From: JBGTBD01 sp041749475
GTDB taxonomy: Bacteria; Pseudomonadota; Alphaproteobacteria; Rickettsiales; UBA998
Direction: 5' to 3'
NCBI GenBank assembly: GCA_041749475.1
Contig: JBGTBD010000028.1
Span: 1 to 61,935, forward strand
Length of the DNA stretch: 61,935 bases
Part shown: piece after piece, positions 1-7,874 of the stretch
Position numbering within the stretch: the first letter of the stretch is position 1
How the letters are laid out: each line of letters begins with the position of its first letter
Position numbers and translations under genes: made by a program
Notes under the pieces: generated by a model
Databases searched by the model: none
What the model saw: the letters and a program-made list of their open reading frames with translations, nothing else
What the model was told of the DNA's origin: nothing

Positions 1-645
1 ACCGCCGCCGCCTTCACCGCCGCCCCCGCCGCTACCCGCGGAGTTCGCGGCGGCAAGAATATCGGTGGCGACATTGACATTGCTTTCGCTGCTGCGGACA
101 AGGTTGAGGAAGTCGAGCGGGTAGTTGCGTACATACGGAATGTCGCGTTCGACGCGGAGCACGCCGTTCTTCAAACTATAGCGTAACCCGGCGAGATCGG
201 CGATGCGGGCGATGACTTCGTTGAACGGCTTGTCCTTCGCCCGGAAGGTGATGCCGCCTTCAATCCCGGAATCGACTTCGATATCCACATCGGCGAGACG
301 GGCGAGTTCCAGCAGCACGTCCTTTAGTGGCACATCATCCGTCACGGTAATAGACACCAGCTGGGTCTGTCCGATTTTCGGGGGACGAGGCGCGGAGAGA
401 ATCGGTGCAATGTCAGGAATTTTTGGGGCGAGGGAGGTCACCGGCGAGGGGTCGCGTTCCGGGTGGATGGCGGTGGGGTTGTCGATATTCTCATAATCGT
501 CGCGCGATAATTTCAGATCGCGGTCGATAAAATCATTCTCTTTAGGGTCGAGCCAGCCGCCATCGGTACATGCCGTAATACCGCCTGCCACGAAAGCGAT
601 CATGGAGAGGCTGAAACATGCTTTGGCAAGGCGCGGGAACGTCAT
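1..645 (-). CDS. MSHA/type IV pilus secretin, N-terminal part (MshL-like), cut by window edge
   Basis: This is the N-terminal 215 residues of an outer-membrane secretin; the reading frame is still open at base 1. A hydrophobic leader ends in a lipobox-like ITAC at about residues 18-21, so it is probably a lipoprotein. From about residue 95 there is a secretin/TonB short N-terminal (STN) domain: a VSITVTDDVPLKDVLLELA stretch, then GITFRAKDKPFNEVIARIADLAG. A Gly-rich stretch follows at the window edge. The STN layout with the short lipoprotein leader fits MshL/PilQ-type secretins that let a type IV pilus cross the outer membrane. The start is the ATG at 645; the Shine-Dalgarno is weak. A prepilin peptidase gene lies just upstream on the same strand, which supports a pilus or type II secretion role. 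The exact subtype is inferred. Confidence 0.75.
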   Translation of the reverse strand, partial: MTFPRLAKACFSLSMIAFVAGGITACTDGGWLDPKENDFIDRDLKLSRDDYENIDNPTAIHPERDPSPVTSLAPKIPDIAPILSAPRPPKIGQTQLVSITVTDDVPLKDVLLELARLADVDIEVDSGIEGGITFRAKDKPFNEVIARIADLAGLRYSLKNGVLRVERDIPYVRNYPLDFLNLVRSSESNVNVATDILAAANSAGSGGGGGEGGGG

Positions 646-734
646 CAAACCCAATAAGTTGTTGGTTGTAACAGAATTACCACCATATCTATTACACAGA
701 ACCCCATACTACTTCAAACGAAAACTGCACGCGT

Positions 735-1505
735 TTAGTGCGCGGGCATGGAAAGTAATCGCCAAAATACTGCGGCTGTTTCCGGGTAGACGATGAGCAT
801 CAGAAGCGTGATGGCGATAGCGGGGCCGAACGGAAAAACCTTCCCCTTCCCCAGCACTCTCCACACCAACGCACTGGCGACCCCCATCAATCCGGCATAG
901 AAAAAGAACGGCACGAGCATCTTGAAACCAAGCCAGATGCCGGCAACGGCGAAGAATTTCACATCCCCCGTACCCAGACCGTCACGCTTCTTCAGCAGCC
1001 AATATCCCTTCTGCAATCCCCAGCCGATGGCAAGCCCTACTAAAAGTCCGCCTAATGGCAATAGAAGAGAGGAGTGTGTGACGAACAGGTGATAGACCGC
1101 ACCCAGCGTTAATAACACCCACTGTAATTCATCGGGAATAATATAATGCTCAAGGTCGGTAACGATCAGGATCATGATGACCGATGCGGTTAGCATTAGC
1201 ACCAGTGATTCAAGACTGATTCCGTACTTTGCATAGATAAGGAGAAAAAGGGTTGCAGTGACCAGCTCCGTCAGTGGATAGCGGAAACTGACTTTCGATG
1301 CGCAGTGGCGGCACTTCCCTTTGCTGAACATCCATGAAAAGAACGGGATAAGGTCGCGCGGTGTGAGCGGCGTCCGGCACGATGGGCACTTGGAACGGGT
1401 CGCCCCGATAGGCAGGTCACGCGGCAGGCGATACGACACCAACGTCACCATGCTGCCGAAGCACAGACCTACGAGGCCGACCATGCACCATAAAAAGAGT
1501 TCCAT
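735..1505 (-). CDS. pilD: Type IV prepilin peptidase / N-methyltransferase
   Basis: Membrane aspartyl protease that cleaves the leader of type IV prepilins and pseudopilins and methylates the new N-terminus. The 256-residue protein opens with a membrane segment carrying the family FGSMVTLVSYRLP motif. It then has a zinc-type cytoplasmic loop with two CxxC pairs (CPSC and CRHC, about residues 40-70). The first catalytic Asp is in the TDLEHYIIPDE segment and the second in GTGDVKFF (the GxGD motif). Several further hydrophobic segments complete the usual eight-helix fold. The length is normal. It sits upstream of the secretin fragment on the same strand with an 89-bp gap, and is divergent from rpiB. 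Confidence 0.93.
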   Translation of the reverse strand: MELFLWCMVGLVGLCFGSMVTLVSYRLPRDLPIGATRSKCPSCRTPLTPRDLIPFFSWMFSKGKCRHCASKVSFRYPLTELVTATLFLLIYAKYGISLESLVLMLTASVIMILIVTDLEHYIIPDELQWVLLTLGAVYHLFVTHSSLLLPLGGLLVGLAIGWGLQKGYWLLKKRDGLGTGDVKFFAVAGIWLGFKMLVPFFFYAGLMGVASALVWRVLGKGKVFPFGPAIAITLLMLIVYPETAAVFWRLLSMPAH

Positions 1506-1564
1506 AAACTTCCCGAACTTACTCCAGAAACATTAAGATTCCCCCAATGGGAAAATGGCGCGGG

Positions 1565-1592
1565 CTTGCTTATATAGAATGAGTGATATAAT
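1565..1592 (+). promoter_or_regulatory. Candidate sigma-70 promoter for rpiB
   Basis: A perfect TATAAT at 1587-1592 is preceded by CTTGCT/TTGCTT at 1565-1571, giving a spacer of 15-16 bp. It lies about 28 bp before the rpiB start in the divergent gap with pilD. The -10 match is strong and the -35 is only partial, so this is a prediction. Confidence 0.4.
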
Positions 1593-1619
1593 GACGGGAC
1601 ATTAAGGGACGGGAACTTC

Positions 1620-2069
1620 ATGACGCACACACTCGCTTTTGCATCTGACCACGCAGGCTTCACACTGAAAGAACGCCTGAAACAAGTGGTGGCAGACCAG
1701 TTCCCCGAGTGGATAGTAAGAGACTTAGGCGCGGATTCCGAAACCTCCGTTGATTACCCCGATTTCGGCTTCAAAGCTGGAAGTGTCGTGGATAGCGGCG
1801 AGGCCGAACGCGCTATCATCGTCTGCGGCAGCGGCATCGGCATCTCCATCGCCGCCAACCGTTTCCCCGGCGCACGAGCCGCGCTGTGTTGGAGCGCGGA
1901 ATCGGCGATGCTGTCTCGCCAGCACAATGACGCCAACATCCTCGCCCTAGGCTCCCGGCTGGTGTCCGAGGAAACCGCCATCTCTTGTCTCAAGGCCTTC
2001 TTGACCACGGAATTCGAGGGCGGAAGGCACCAAAACCGGGTTGAAAAGCTGGGAAAACACCAGATTTAG
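1620..2069 (+). CDS. rpiB: Ribose-5-phosphate isomerase B
   Basis: Interconverts ribose 5-phosphate and ribulose 5-phosphate in the non-oxidative pentose phosphate pathway. The 149-residue protein has the RpiB family signatures: ASDHAGF near the N-terminus (Asp10, His11), the phosphate loop CGSGIGISIAANR with the catalytic Cys at 69, and RQHNDANILALGSR with His102/Asn103. The length is typical. It has its own candidate promoter. In many alphaproteobacteria rpiB lies directly upstream of glyA, as here. The gap to glyA (2070-2208) contains CCCTCCA at about 2077 that could pair with TGGAGGG at about 2150, but nothing matching a known riboswitch. Confidence 0.95.
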   Translation: MTHTLAFASDHAGFTLKERLKQVVADQFPEWIVRDLGADSETSVDYPDFGFKAGSVVDSGEAERAIIVCGSGIGISIAANRFPGARAALCWSAESAMLSRQHNDANILALGSRLVSEETAISCLKAFLTTEFEGGRHQNRVEKLGKHQI

Positions 2070-2208
2070 CTGGAACCCTCCAAAAAACTGTGCCATAAAC
2101 GCAGCAATTTCATATTGTTACTCCTTTAAGGCGTCTAGATATGGAATCTGGAGGGGAGTGTGATTGCTTCTCCCAATATAAAAAGAGACAGTGAAAGAGA
2201 GAAACATC

Positions 2209-3573
2209 ATGACAGCATCCGCCCACAAAAAACCTGAATCCGACACCGCGCTCACCCGGCAAGGGTTCTTCACGCAAGAACTGAAACAGATGGATGCGGA
2301 TATCTTCAACTCTATCGCGCATGAGCTGCACCGTCAGCAAACGCAGATCGAACTGATCGCCTCCGAGAATATCGTCAGCCGCGCCGTGATGCAGGCGCAA
2401 GGCTCGGTCATGACCAACAAATACGCCGAAGGCTATCCCGGCAAACGCTATTACGGCGGCTGTGAACATGTCGATGTGGCCGAGACCCTCGCCATCGAGC
2501 GCGCGAAGAAACTCTTTTCCTGCCGCTATGCCAATGTGCAGCCCAATTCCGGCTCGCAAGCGAATCAGGGCGTGTTCAACGCATTGCTTTCCCCGGGTGA
2601 TACCATCCTCGGCCAATCCCTCGCTGCCGGTGGTCACCTGACGCACGGCGCTGCCCCAAACCAGTCCGGAAAATGGTTCAACGCGATCCAGTATGGTGTG
2701 CGTAAAGAAGACGGTCTGATCGATTTCGATGAAGTAGAGCGCCTTGCTGAAGAACATAAACCGAAGATGATCATCGCCGGGTTCTCCGCTTACCCCCGCG
2801 TCATCGACTGGGAACGTTTCCGCAAGATCGCTGACAGTGTCGGTGCGTATTTCCTCGTCGATATGGCCCACATCGCGGGGCTCGTCGCTGCCGGTGCATA
2901 CCCCAGCCCGTTGGAACACGCGCACGTCGTCACCACCACCACCCACAAAACGCTGCGCGGCCCACGCGGCGGGATGATCCTCTCCAACTATCCCGACAAA
3001 GTCGTCCGCAAGACACCTTCGGGAAAGGACGTGACGCTGGAGCAAGCTGTCAACTCCGCCATCTTCCCGGGCATCCAGGGTGGCCCGCTAATGCATGTGA
3101 TTGCCGCGAAAGCGGTAGCTTACGGCGAAGCGCTTGACCCTTCGTTCAAAGTATACGCCGAGCAAGTCGTGAAGAACGCGCGCGCGCTCGCGAAAACACT
3201 GAAAGAACGCGGCCTCGACATCGTCACCGGCGGAACGGACAACCATATCGTCCTCGTCGATCTTCGCCCCAAAAACCTGACGGGCAAAGCCGCTGAGGAA
3301 AGTCTTGAACGCGCAGGCCTCACCTGCAACAAGAACGCAATTCCTTACGATCCGCAACCGCCGATGGTCACCTCCGGCGTCCGCCTCGGCTCTCCTGCGG
3401 CGACCACACGCGGCTTCCGTGAAGAAGAATTTGTCGCCGTCGGTAATTTCATCGGCGACGTGATGGACGGCCTCGCCCAGAACCCCGAAAACAACGCACT
3501 GGTGGAAGCCAAAACCAAGAAAGCCGTGGAAGCATTATGTGCCCGCTTCCCGATTTACCCCGACCTGATGTAA
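2209..3573 (+). CDS. glyA: Serine hydroxymethyltransferase
   Basis: PLP enzyme that converts serine and tetrahydrofolate to glycine and 5,10-methylene-THF, the main one-carbon source. The protein is 454 residues from the ATG at 2209, which has a purine-rich AAAGAGAG about 7 nt upstream; a GTG at 2191 is in frame but less well placed. Visible signatures are ELIASENIVS, the glycine-rich NSGSQANQGV, DMAHIAGLVAAG and the PLP lysine in THKTLRGPRGG (Lys247). The N-terminus is roughly 20 residues longer than the 417-residue E. coli enzyme, as is common in alphaproteobacteria. It begins the run glyA-nrdR-rib-nusB-thiL. The product links to folD at 53863-54753. Confidence 0.96.
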   Translation: MTASAHKKPESDTALTRQGFFTQELKQMDADIFNSIAHELHRQQTQIELIASENIVSRAVMQAQGSVMTNKYAEGYPGKRYYGGCEHVDVAETLAIERAKKLFSCRYANVQPNSGSQANQGVFNALLSPGDTILGQSLAAGGHLTHGAAPNQSGKWFNAIQYGVRKEDGLIDFDEVERLAEEHKPKMIIAGFSAYPRVIDWERFRKIADSVGAYFLVDMAHIAGLVAAGAYPSPLEHAHVVTTTTHKTLRGPRGGMILSNYPDKVVRKTPSGKDVTLEQAVNSAIFPGIQGGPLMHVIAAKAVAYGEALDPSFKVYAEQVVKNARALAKTLKERGLDIVTGGTDNHIVLVDLRPKNLTGKAAEESLERAGLTCNKNAIPYDPQPPMVTSGVRLGSPAATTRGFREEEFVAVGNFIGDVMDGLAQNPENNALVEAKTKKAVEALCARFPIYPDLM

Positions 3574-3592
3574 TGGAATAGAGGAGCGCCTG

Positions 3593-4045
3593 ATGAAATG
3601 TCCGTTTTGTGGGAATGAAGATACGCAAGTAAAGGATTCCCGCCCCAGCGATGATGGGGCCACGATCCGCCGCCGCCGTTTCTGTCCCTCCTGCGATTCG
3701 CGTTTCACCACGTTCGAGCGCGTGCAACTGCGGGAACTTACCGTCATCAAGAAAAGCGGCGAGCGTCGTGTCTTCGATCGCGACAAGATCGCCCGTTCTA
3801 TCGATATTGCACTGCGCAAACGTCCGGTTGAACCAGACAAGGTTGAGCAGACGATTAACAATATCGTGAAGTCACTGGAGACCTCCGGAGAAGCAGAGAT
3901 ACATGCTTCGGAGATTGGCGAACTGGTAATGAAGGCGCTCAAGGAACTGGATACCGTTGCCTATATCCGCTACGCCTCCGTCTACAGGAACTTCCGCGAA
4001 GCTAAAGATTTTGGCGCATTTGTCGAGAACATCCAGACGAAATAA
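3593..4045 (+). CDS. nrdR: Transcriptional repressor NrdR
   Basis: Zinc-ribbon/ATP-cone repressor of ribonucleotide reductase genes that reads the ATP/dATP balance. The 150-residue protein begins MKCPFCG and has four zinc cysteines at 3, 6, 31 and 34 (CPFC and CPSC). Next come the RRRRFCPSCDSRFTTFE signature and an ATP-cone domain over about residues 48-138 with VIKKSGERRVFDRDKI. The start has a GGAG Shine-Dalgarno 7 nt upstream. It lies 19 bp after glyA and before the rib genes, a conserved arrangement in many proteobacteria. Confidence 0.96.
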   Translation: MKCPFCGNEDTQVKDSRPSDDGATIRRRRFCPSCDSRFTTFERVQLRELTVIKKSGERRVFDRDKIARSIDIALRKRPVEPDKVEQTINNIVKSLETSGEAEIHASEIGELVMKALKELDTVAYIRYASVYRNFREAKDFGAFVENIQTK

Positions 4046-4065
4046 TTTCTTTGTATCCTATCATT

Positions 4066-4132
4066 GTCATGCCAGCGAAAGCTGGCATCCAGCACGCAAG
4101 ACCAACTGGATTCCTGCCTTCGCAGGAATGAC
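4066..4132. repeat. MITE-like inverted-repeat element, copy 1
   Basis: A 67-bp element bounded by GTCATGCC and GGAATGAC. Each half is itself a small hairpin (GCCAGC-gaaa-GCTGGC on the left, TTCCTGC-cttc-GCAGGAA on the right), and the two halves are imperfect inverted repeats of each other. It lies between nrdR and ribD. When translated it gives the CLRRNDT/WIPAFAGMT-type peptides seen as spurious N-terminal extensions in many genomes; here it would extend ribD falsely. Related copies lie at 9902, 32036 (half), 57465 and 59369. Confidence 0.8.
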
Positions 4133-4150
4133 ACCAGAGAAAAGTTGGTA

Positions 4151-5236
4151 GTGGTGAGTATAAAACCTGAAGATGCACAATGGATGGCGCATGCACTGCG
4201 CACCGCAGAACGCGCGCGCGGTCTGACGTCGCCGAATCCCGCTGTCGGCTGTGTATTGGTTAAACAAGAAAAACTCATCGCCGCCGCATGCACCGCTTCA
4301 GGCGGCAGACCGCACGCCGAAACCGAAGCCTTGCGACTCGCGGGAGAACAAGCGCGTGGCGCGACGGCTTATGTCACGCTAGAGCCATGTGCCCATAGCG
4401 GTAAAACACCGCCATGCGCCGAAGCGCTTATCACCGCAGGCATCACCCGCGTCGTCATCGCTGCCACTGATCCCAACCCCGAAACAAACGGCAAAGGCAT
4501 CGCCCTGCTGCAAGCTGCGGGCATCGAAGTCGTCACTGGAATATTGGAACTCGAAGCCCAAAAACTCCACGCCGGATTTCTCTCCCGCATAACGCACGGC
4601 CGTCCCATCATCACCCTCAAAACGGCTACATCGGCCGACGGGTTCATGGCCGCACAGCACACTAATCCACGATGGTTGACGAATGATCTCTCGCGCAAGA
4701 TGGGCCACGTCCTCCGCAGCAAACACGAAGCCATCCTCACCGGCAGTGGTACCGTGTTAGCCGACAATCCCGCACTCACCTGCCGCCTGCCCGGCCTCGA
4801 ACATACCTCCCCTATACGCATCATCCTTGACCGCCAATTGCGTACCCCACCCGAATCCCTCATCTATGATACCAGCGCTGTGCCTTCATGGCTGGTGACG
4901 ACAGCAGAATCCCTGTACAATAATCCCGCCACACCATCGGCATATGAATCCCGCAATGTTCGGCTAATCACTCTATCTCAAGAAACATTCCTGCCCGAAT
5001 TGATGACCACCCTTGCCAGCGAAGGCATCAACTCACTATTGGTGGAAGCGGGGCCGACTTTACTCCACGCCTTCCTGCAATCCGGCATGGCAGACACCCT
5101 CTATTGGTTCCACGCACCTCTAGCCCTAAAAGAGCGCGGCGAGGCCTTATTTGCCCCCGAACCATGGATTTCCGGCTGGAAAAGGCAAGAAACCCGTGAA
5201 TTTGGCTGCGATAGGCTGGTGATTTTCCAGAATTAG
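4151..5236 (+). CDS. ribD: Bifunctional riboflavin biosynthesis deaminase/reductase RibD
   Basis: Deaminates the GTP-derived diaminopyrimidine and then reduces its ribose side chain, two successive steps of riboflavin synthesis. The N-terminal cytidine-deaminase-like domain has the zinc ligands HAE (His55) and PCAHSGKTPPC (Cys80, Cys89). The C-terminal reductase domain from about residue 150 has TLKTATSADGFMA and the late LVEAGPTLLHAFL motif. The frame is open back to 4064, but that stretch is the repeat element. The true start is therefore one of the GTG codons at 4151 or 4154 behind AGAGAAAAG, giving about 361 residues, the usual length. The repeat may put spacing or an mRNA structure between nrdR and ribD. 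Confidence 0.93.
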   Translation: MVSIKPEDAQWMAHALRTAERARGLTSPNPAVGCVLVKQEKLIAAACTASGGRPHAETEALRLAGEQARGATAYVTLEPCAHSGKTPPCAEALITAGITRVVIAATDPNPETNGKGIALLQAAGIEVVTGILELEAQKLHAGFLSRITHGRPIITLKTATSADGFMAAQHTNPRWLTNDLSRKMGHVLRSKHEAILTGSGTVLADNPALTCRLPGLEHTSPIRIILDRQLRTPPESLIYDTSAVPSWLVTTAESLYNNPATPSAYESRNVRLITLSQETFLPELMTTLASEGINSLLVEAGPTLLHAFLQSGMADTLYWFHAPLALKERGEALFAPEPWISGWKRQETREFGCDRLVIFQN

Positions 5237-5250
5237 GCTATAACAGCCCC

Positions 5251-5847
5251 ATGTTTACCGGGATTATCACCGATATCGGCCTCATCCGCGCCATTTCCGG
5301 CTCCGAAACCGTGCGCGTGGAGGTTTCGACTGCCTATGACACGGCGGGCGTCGCCCTCGGCGCATCCATCGCGCATGACGGTATCTGCTTGACCGTCGTC
5401 GAAACCGGCAAGGATTGGTACGCGGTGGAGCTTTCCTCTACCACCTTATCCGTTACCACCGCAAGCAACTGGAAAACAGGCACAAAAATCAACCTTGAAC
5501 GTGCCCTGAAATTAGGCGACGAGCTCGGGGGCCATCTCGTCAGCGGCCATGTCGACGGGGTGGTGACGGTAGTATCGCGCACCGACGAAGCCGAATCTTC
5601 CCATTTCCGCATCGCCTACCCGGCAGAATTCGCTGCGTTCATCGCCCCGAAAGGCTCTGTTGTACTGAACGGCACATCCCTCACCGTGACCGATGTGGAC
5701 GATACCAGCTTTGGCCTGACCCTGATTCCGCATACGCTTTCCGTCACCACATGGGGAAATACCAGGGTGGGAGACAAGTTGAACCTTGAAGTAGACATGA
5801 TGGCGCGCTATCTCCAGAGGATATATGAAATTAGCGGCAAAAGATAA
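5251..5847 (+). CDS. ribE: Riboflavin synthase, alpha subunit type
   Basis: Dismutates two 6,7-dimethyl-8-ribityllumazine molecules to riboflavin. The 198-residue protein starts with the signature MFTGIITDIG and has two tandem lumazine-binding repeats: residues 1-97 with GASIAHDGICLTV, and 98-198 with GSVVLNGTSLTV. The start lies 14 nt after the ribD stop with no obvious Shine-Dalgarno, so translation may depend on coupling. The 3' end overlaps the next gene by 23 nt. The symbol is ribE or ribC depending on the naming system. Confidence 0.95.
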   Translation: MFTGIITDIGLIRAISGSETVRVEVSTAYDTAGVALGASIAHDGICLTVVETGKDWYAVELSSTTLSVTTASNWKTGTKINLERALKLGDELGGHLVSGHVDGVVTVVSRTDEAESSHFRIAYPAEFAAFIAPKGSVVLNGTSLTVTDVDDTSFGLTLIPHTLSVTTWGNTRVGDKLNLEVDMMARYLQRIYEISGKR

Positions 5848-6961
5848 CCCGTCGGGCCTTGCTTCCGTCGAAGCGATACTGGCTGACGCGGCTGCGGGGC
5901 GGATGTTCATCCTCGTCGATGACGAAGACCGCGAGAATGAAGGCGACCTCATTATCCCCGCCGAGAAAGCCGATGCCGATGCCATCAACTTCATGGCCAA
6001 ATATGGGCGTGGTCTCATCTGCCTTGCGCTCACCCGTGAACGCGTAGAGACATTGCGCCTGCCGCTGATGGCGCGTCATAACCAGTCCCGTCACGAAACC
6101 GCCTTTACCGTATCCATCGAAGCCCGCGAAGGGATTTCCACCGGCATCTCCGCCGCTGACCGCGCACGCACTATCGCCGTCGCAATTGATGCGGGGAGCA
6201 ATGCCACCGATATCGTCTCACCCGGCCATGTCTTTCCACTAGTCGCGAAAGACGGCGGCGTGCTTGTGCGCGCTGGTCATACCGAAGCTGCCGTGGATAT
6301 CGCACGCATGGCTGGCCTGACACCCGCCGGTGTCATCTGCGAGGTGATGAACGATGACGGATCGATGGCACGTCTGCCCGATCTCCTCGTCTTTGCCAAG
6401 GCGCATGGCCTCAACGTCGGCAGCATCGCCGACCTTATCGCCTATCGCCGCCGCTCGGAAAAGCTGGTGAGCAAGGTTGCCGAAACACCGTTTGTCAGCC
6501 GCTATGGCGGCGAGTTTTCGCTGAAACTCTATTCCACCTTTGTCCCCGGTGCGGAGCATGTTGTTCTCGTGAAGGGCGACATCTCCGGCAACGAACCCGT
6601 GCTCGTGCGTATGCATGCGCTCGATGTGCTGCATGACGTGCTCGGCGAAAGCAACCATCCGAAGTCCGGCGAACTCCATTCGGCGATGAAACTGGTCGGC
6701 GAAAAGGGCAGGGGCGTCATCGTCATCCTACGCAATAATACCCCGGAAGTTATTTCCGAACGGCTGAAGCGCGAAGCGCACCCGACCGGCGCACCCGGCT
6801 CCAACTTGCGCGATTACGGTATCGGCGCACAGATTCTGCTCGATTTGGGCATACGCGACATGCTATTACTCAGCAACAGCAAACGGCAGATCATCGGCCT
6901 TGACGGGTACGGGCTGAATGTCGTGGGCTATGAAACCATCCCGCCGCTGGAGCGTGCATGA
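5825..6961 (+). CDS. ribB: 3,4-dihydroxy-2-butanone 4-phosphate synthase with degenerate GTP cyclohydrolase II domain (RibBX type)
   Basis: The N-terminal half (about residues 1-212) makes the four-carbon unit of riboflavin from ribulose 5-phosphate. It keeps the acidic loop DDEDRENEGDL (33-41), HETAFTVSI, the STGISAADRA phosphate site and RAGHTEAAVD. The C-terminal half (about 222-378) has the GTP cyclohydrolase II fold, for example LRDYGIGAQILLDLGI and GLDGYGLNVVG. The zinc motif that should read roughly HSECLTGDVFGSxRCDCG is replaced around 264-275 by HALDVLHDVLGE, with no cysteine. It therefore cannot be a normal GTP cyclohydrolase II, and a separate ribA must lie elsewhere. The start at 5825 has AGAGGA just upstream. 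Confidence 0.93.
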   Translation: MKLAAKDNPSGLASVEAILADAAAGRMFILVDDEDRENEGDLIIPAEKADADAINFMAKYGRGLICLALTRERVETLRLPLMARHNQSRHETAFTVSIEAREGISTGISAADRARTIAVAIDAGSNATDIVSPGHVFPLVAKDGGVLVRAGHTEAAVDIARMAGLTPAGVICEVMNDDGSMARLPDLLVFAKAHGLNVGSIADLIAYRRRSEKLVSKVAETPFVSRYGGEFSLKLYSTFVPGAEHVVLVKGDISGNEPVLVRMHALDVLHDVLGESNHPKSGELHSAMKLVGEKGRGVIVILRNNTPEVISERLKREAHPTGAPGSNLRDYGIGAQILLDLGIRDMLLLSNSKRQIIGLDGYGLNVVGYETIPPLERA

Positions 6962-7392
6962 CCAAGCCCATCCTCATCGTCGTCGCCAGTTTTTATCGTG
7001 ACATCGCCGATGCGCTCCTCAGCGGCGCGACCGCAGCATTGAACAAAGCGAGCCACCCGTACGAAGTGATCGAAGTCCCCGGCGCACTCGAAATCCCCGC
7101 CAGCATCGGTATGGCGATTGCCTCCCAGCACTATAGCGGCTTCGTCGCGCTCGGCTGCGTTATCCGCGGTGAAACGTCGCATTACGACATCGTCTGCAAT
7201 GAAAGCGCGAAGGGATTACAAAAACTGGCGCTCAACCATCACGTTGCCATCGGCAACGGCATCCTCACTGTCGAGACCCGTTCACAAGCATTGGAACGTG
7301 CATTGCCGGACAGAAAAGACAAAGGGGCGGATGCGGTGGAAGCCTGCCTCGCCATGATCAGCTTGCAACAGAAATTCGGAATCACCCAATGA
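6958..7392 (+). CDS. ribH: 6,7-dimethyl-8-ribityllumazine synthase
   Basis: Condenses the pyrimidine and the butanone phosphate to lumazine, the step before riboflavin synthase. The 144-residue protein shows the family loops VPGALEIP (41-48), VALGCVIRGETSHYDIV with the catalytic His75, and a late RSQALERAL segment. The start ATG overlaps the ribB stop (ATGA), indicating translational coupling. The stop similarly overlaps nusB. Confidence 0.95.
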   Translation: MTKPILIVVASFYRDIADALLSGATAALNKASHPYEVIEVPGALEIPASIGMAIASQHYSGFVALGCVIRGETSHYDIVCNESAKGLQKLALNHHVAIGNGILTVETRSQALERALPDRKDKGADAVEACLAMISLQQKFGITQ

Positions 7393-7874
7393 ACGTCAAT
7401 CCCTCCCTCCAGCGCAAAAGCGCTGCCCGCCTCCGCGCGGTACAATATCTTTATCAGTACATGTTGCGCAACCGTGAGATCACGGTGGAGGAATTATTGG
7501 CTTCTGAAAAAGTAGAGCCGGATGATAATCAGGAGGATGATAACGAGATTCTCGCCATCAAACCCGATACGAAATTGCTGCAGGGCATCCTGAATGGCGC
7601 GATCACACAGGAAGCCGAAATTGCCGCCCAACTGAAACGGATTATTCCCACCTATTGGGCGGAAGGCTATCTCCCCGTCCTCTATCGCGCCATGCTACTC
7701 GCTGCCGGATATGAACTGATCTACCACCCCAAACTGGCGACCAACGTCATCCTCAGTGAATATGTGAACCTGGCCGGTGATTTCGGCGACGAGCAGGAGA
7801 CCGCTCTCCTGAACGGCGTCCTGCAAGAAGCCATCAGGGGCCTTCGCCCTACTATGCCCGCCAGACATGGATGA
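7389..7874 (+). CDS. nusB: Transcription antitermination factor NusB
   Basis: RNA-binding protein that, with NusE/S10, promotes antitermination on rRNA operons. The 161-residue all-helical protein begins with the arginine-rich RKSAARLRAVQYLYQY typical of NusB. It ends with the conserved NVILSEYVNLAGDFGDEQETALLNGVL region. It overlaps ribH (ATGA) and thiL by 8 nt. ribH-nusB-thiL is a classic bacterial gene order. Confidence 0.94.
   Translation: MNVNPSLQRKSAARLRAVQYLYQYMLRNREITVEELLASEKVEPDDNQEDDNEILAIKPDTKLLQGILNGAITQEAEIAAQLKRIIPTYWAEGYLPVLYRAMLLAAGYELIYHPKLATNVILSEYVNLAGDFGDEQETALLNGVLQEAIRGLRPTMPARHG

Noticed and set aside
2070..2208. Glycine or SAM/THF riboswitch before glyA
   Set aside because: Some short complementarity exists (CCCTCCA/TGGAGGG) but none of the conserved cores of these riboswitches can be seen.
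4064..4150. N-terminal extension of RibD
   Set aside because: This stretch is the dispersed repeat; its translation is the well-known spurious peptide of such elements, and ribosome-site evidence favours the GTG at 4151/4154.
4046..5250. FMN riboswitch for the rib genes
   Set aside because: No FMN-element consensus is visible in the leader regions; the genes appear to be part of a longer operon starting at glyA.
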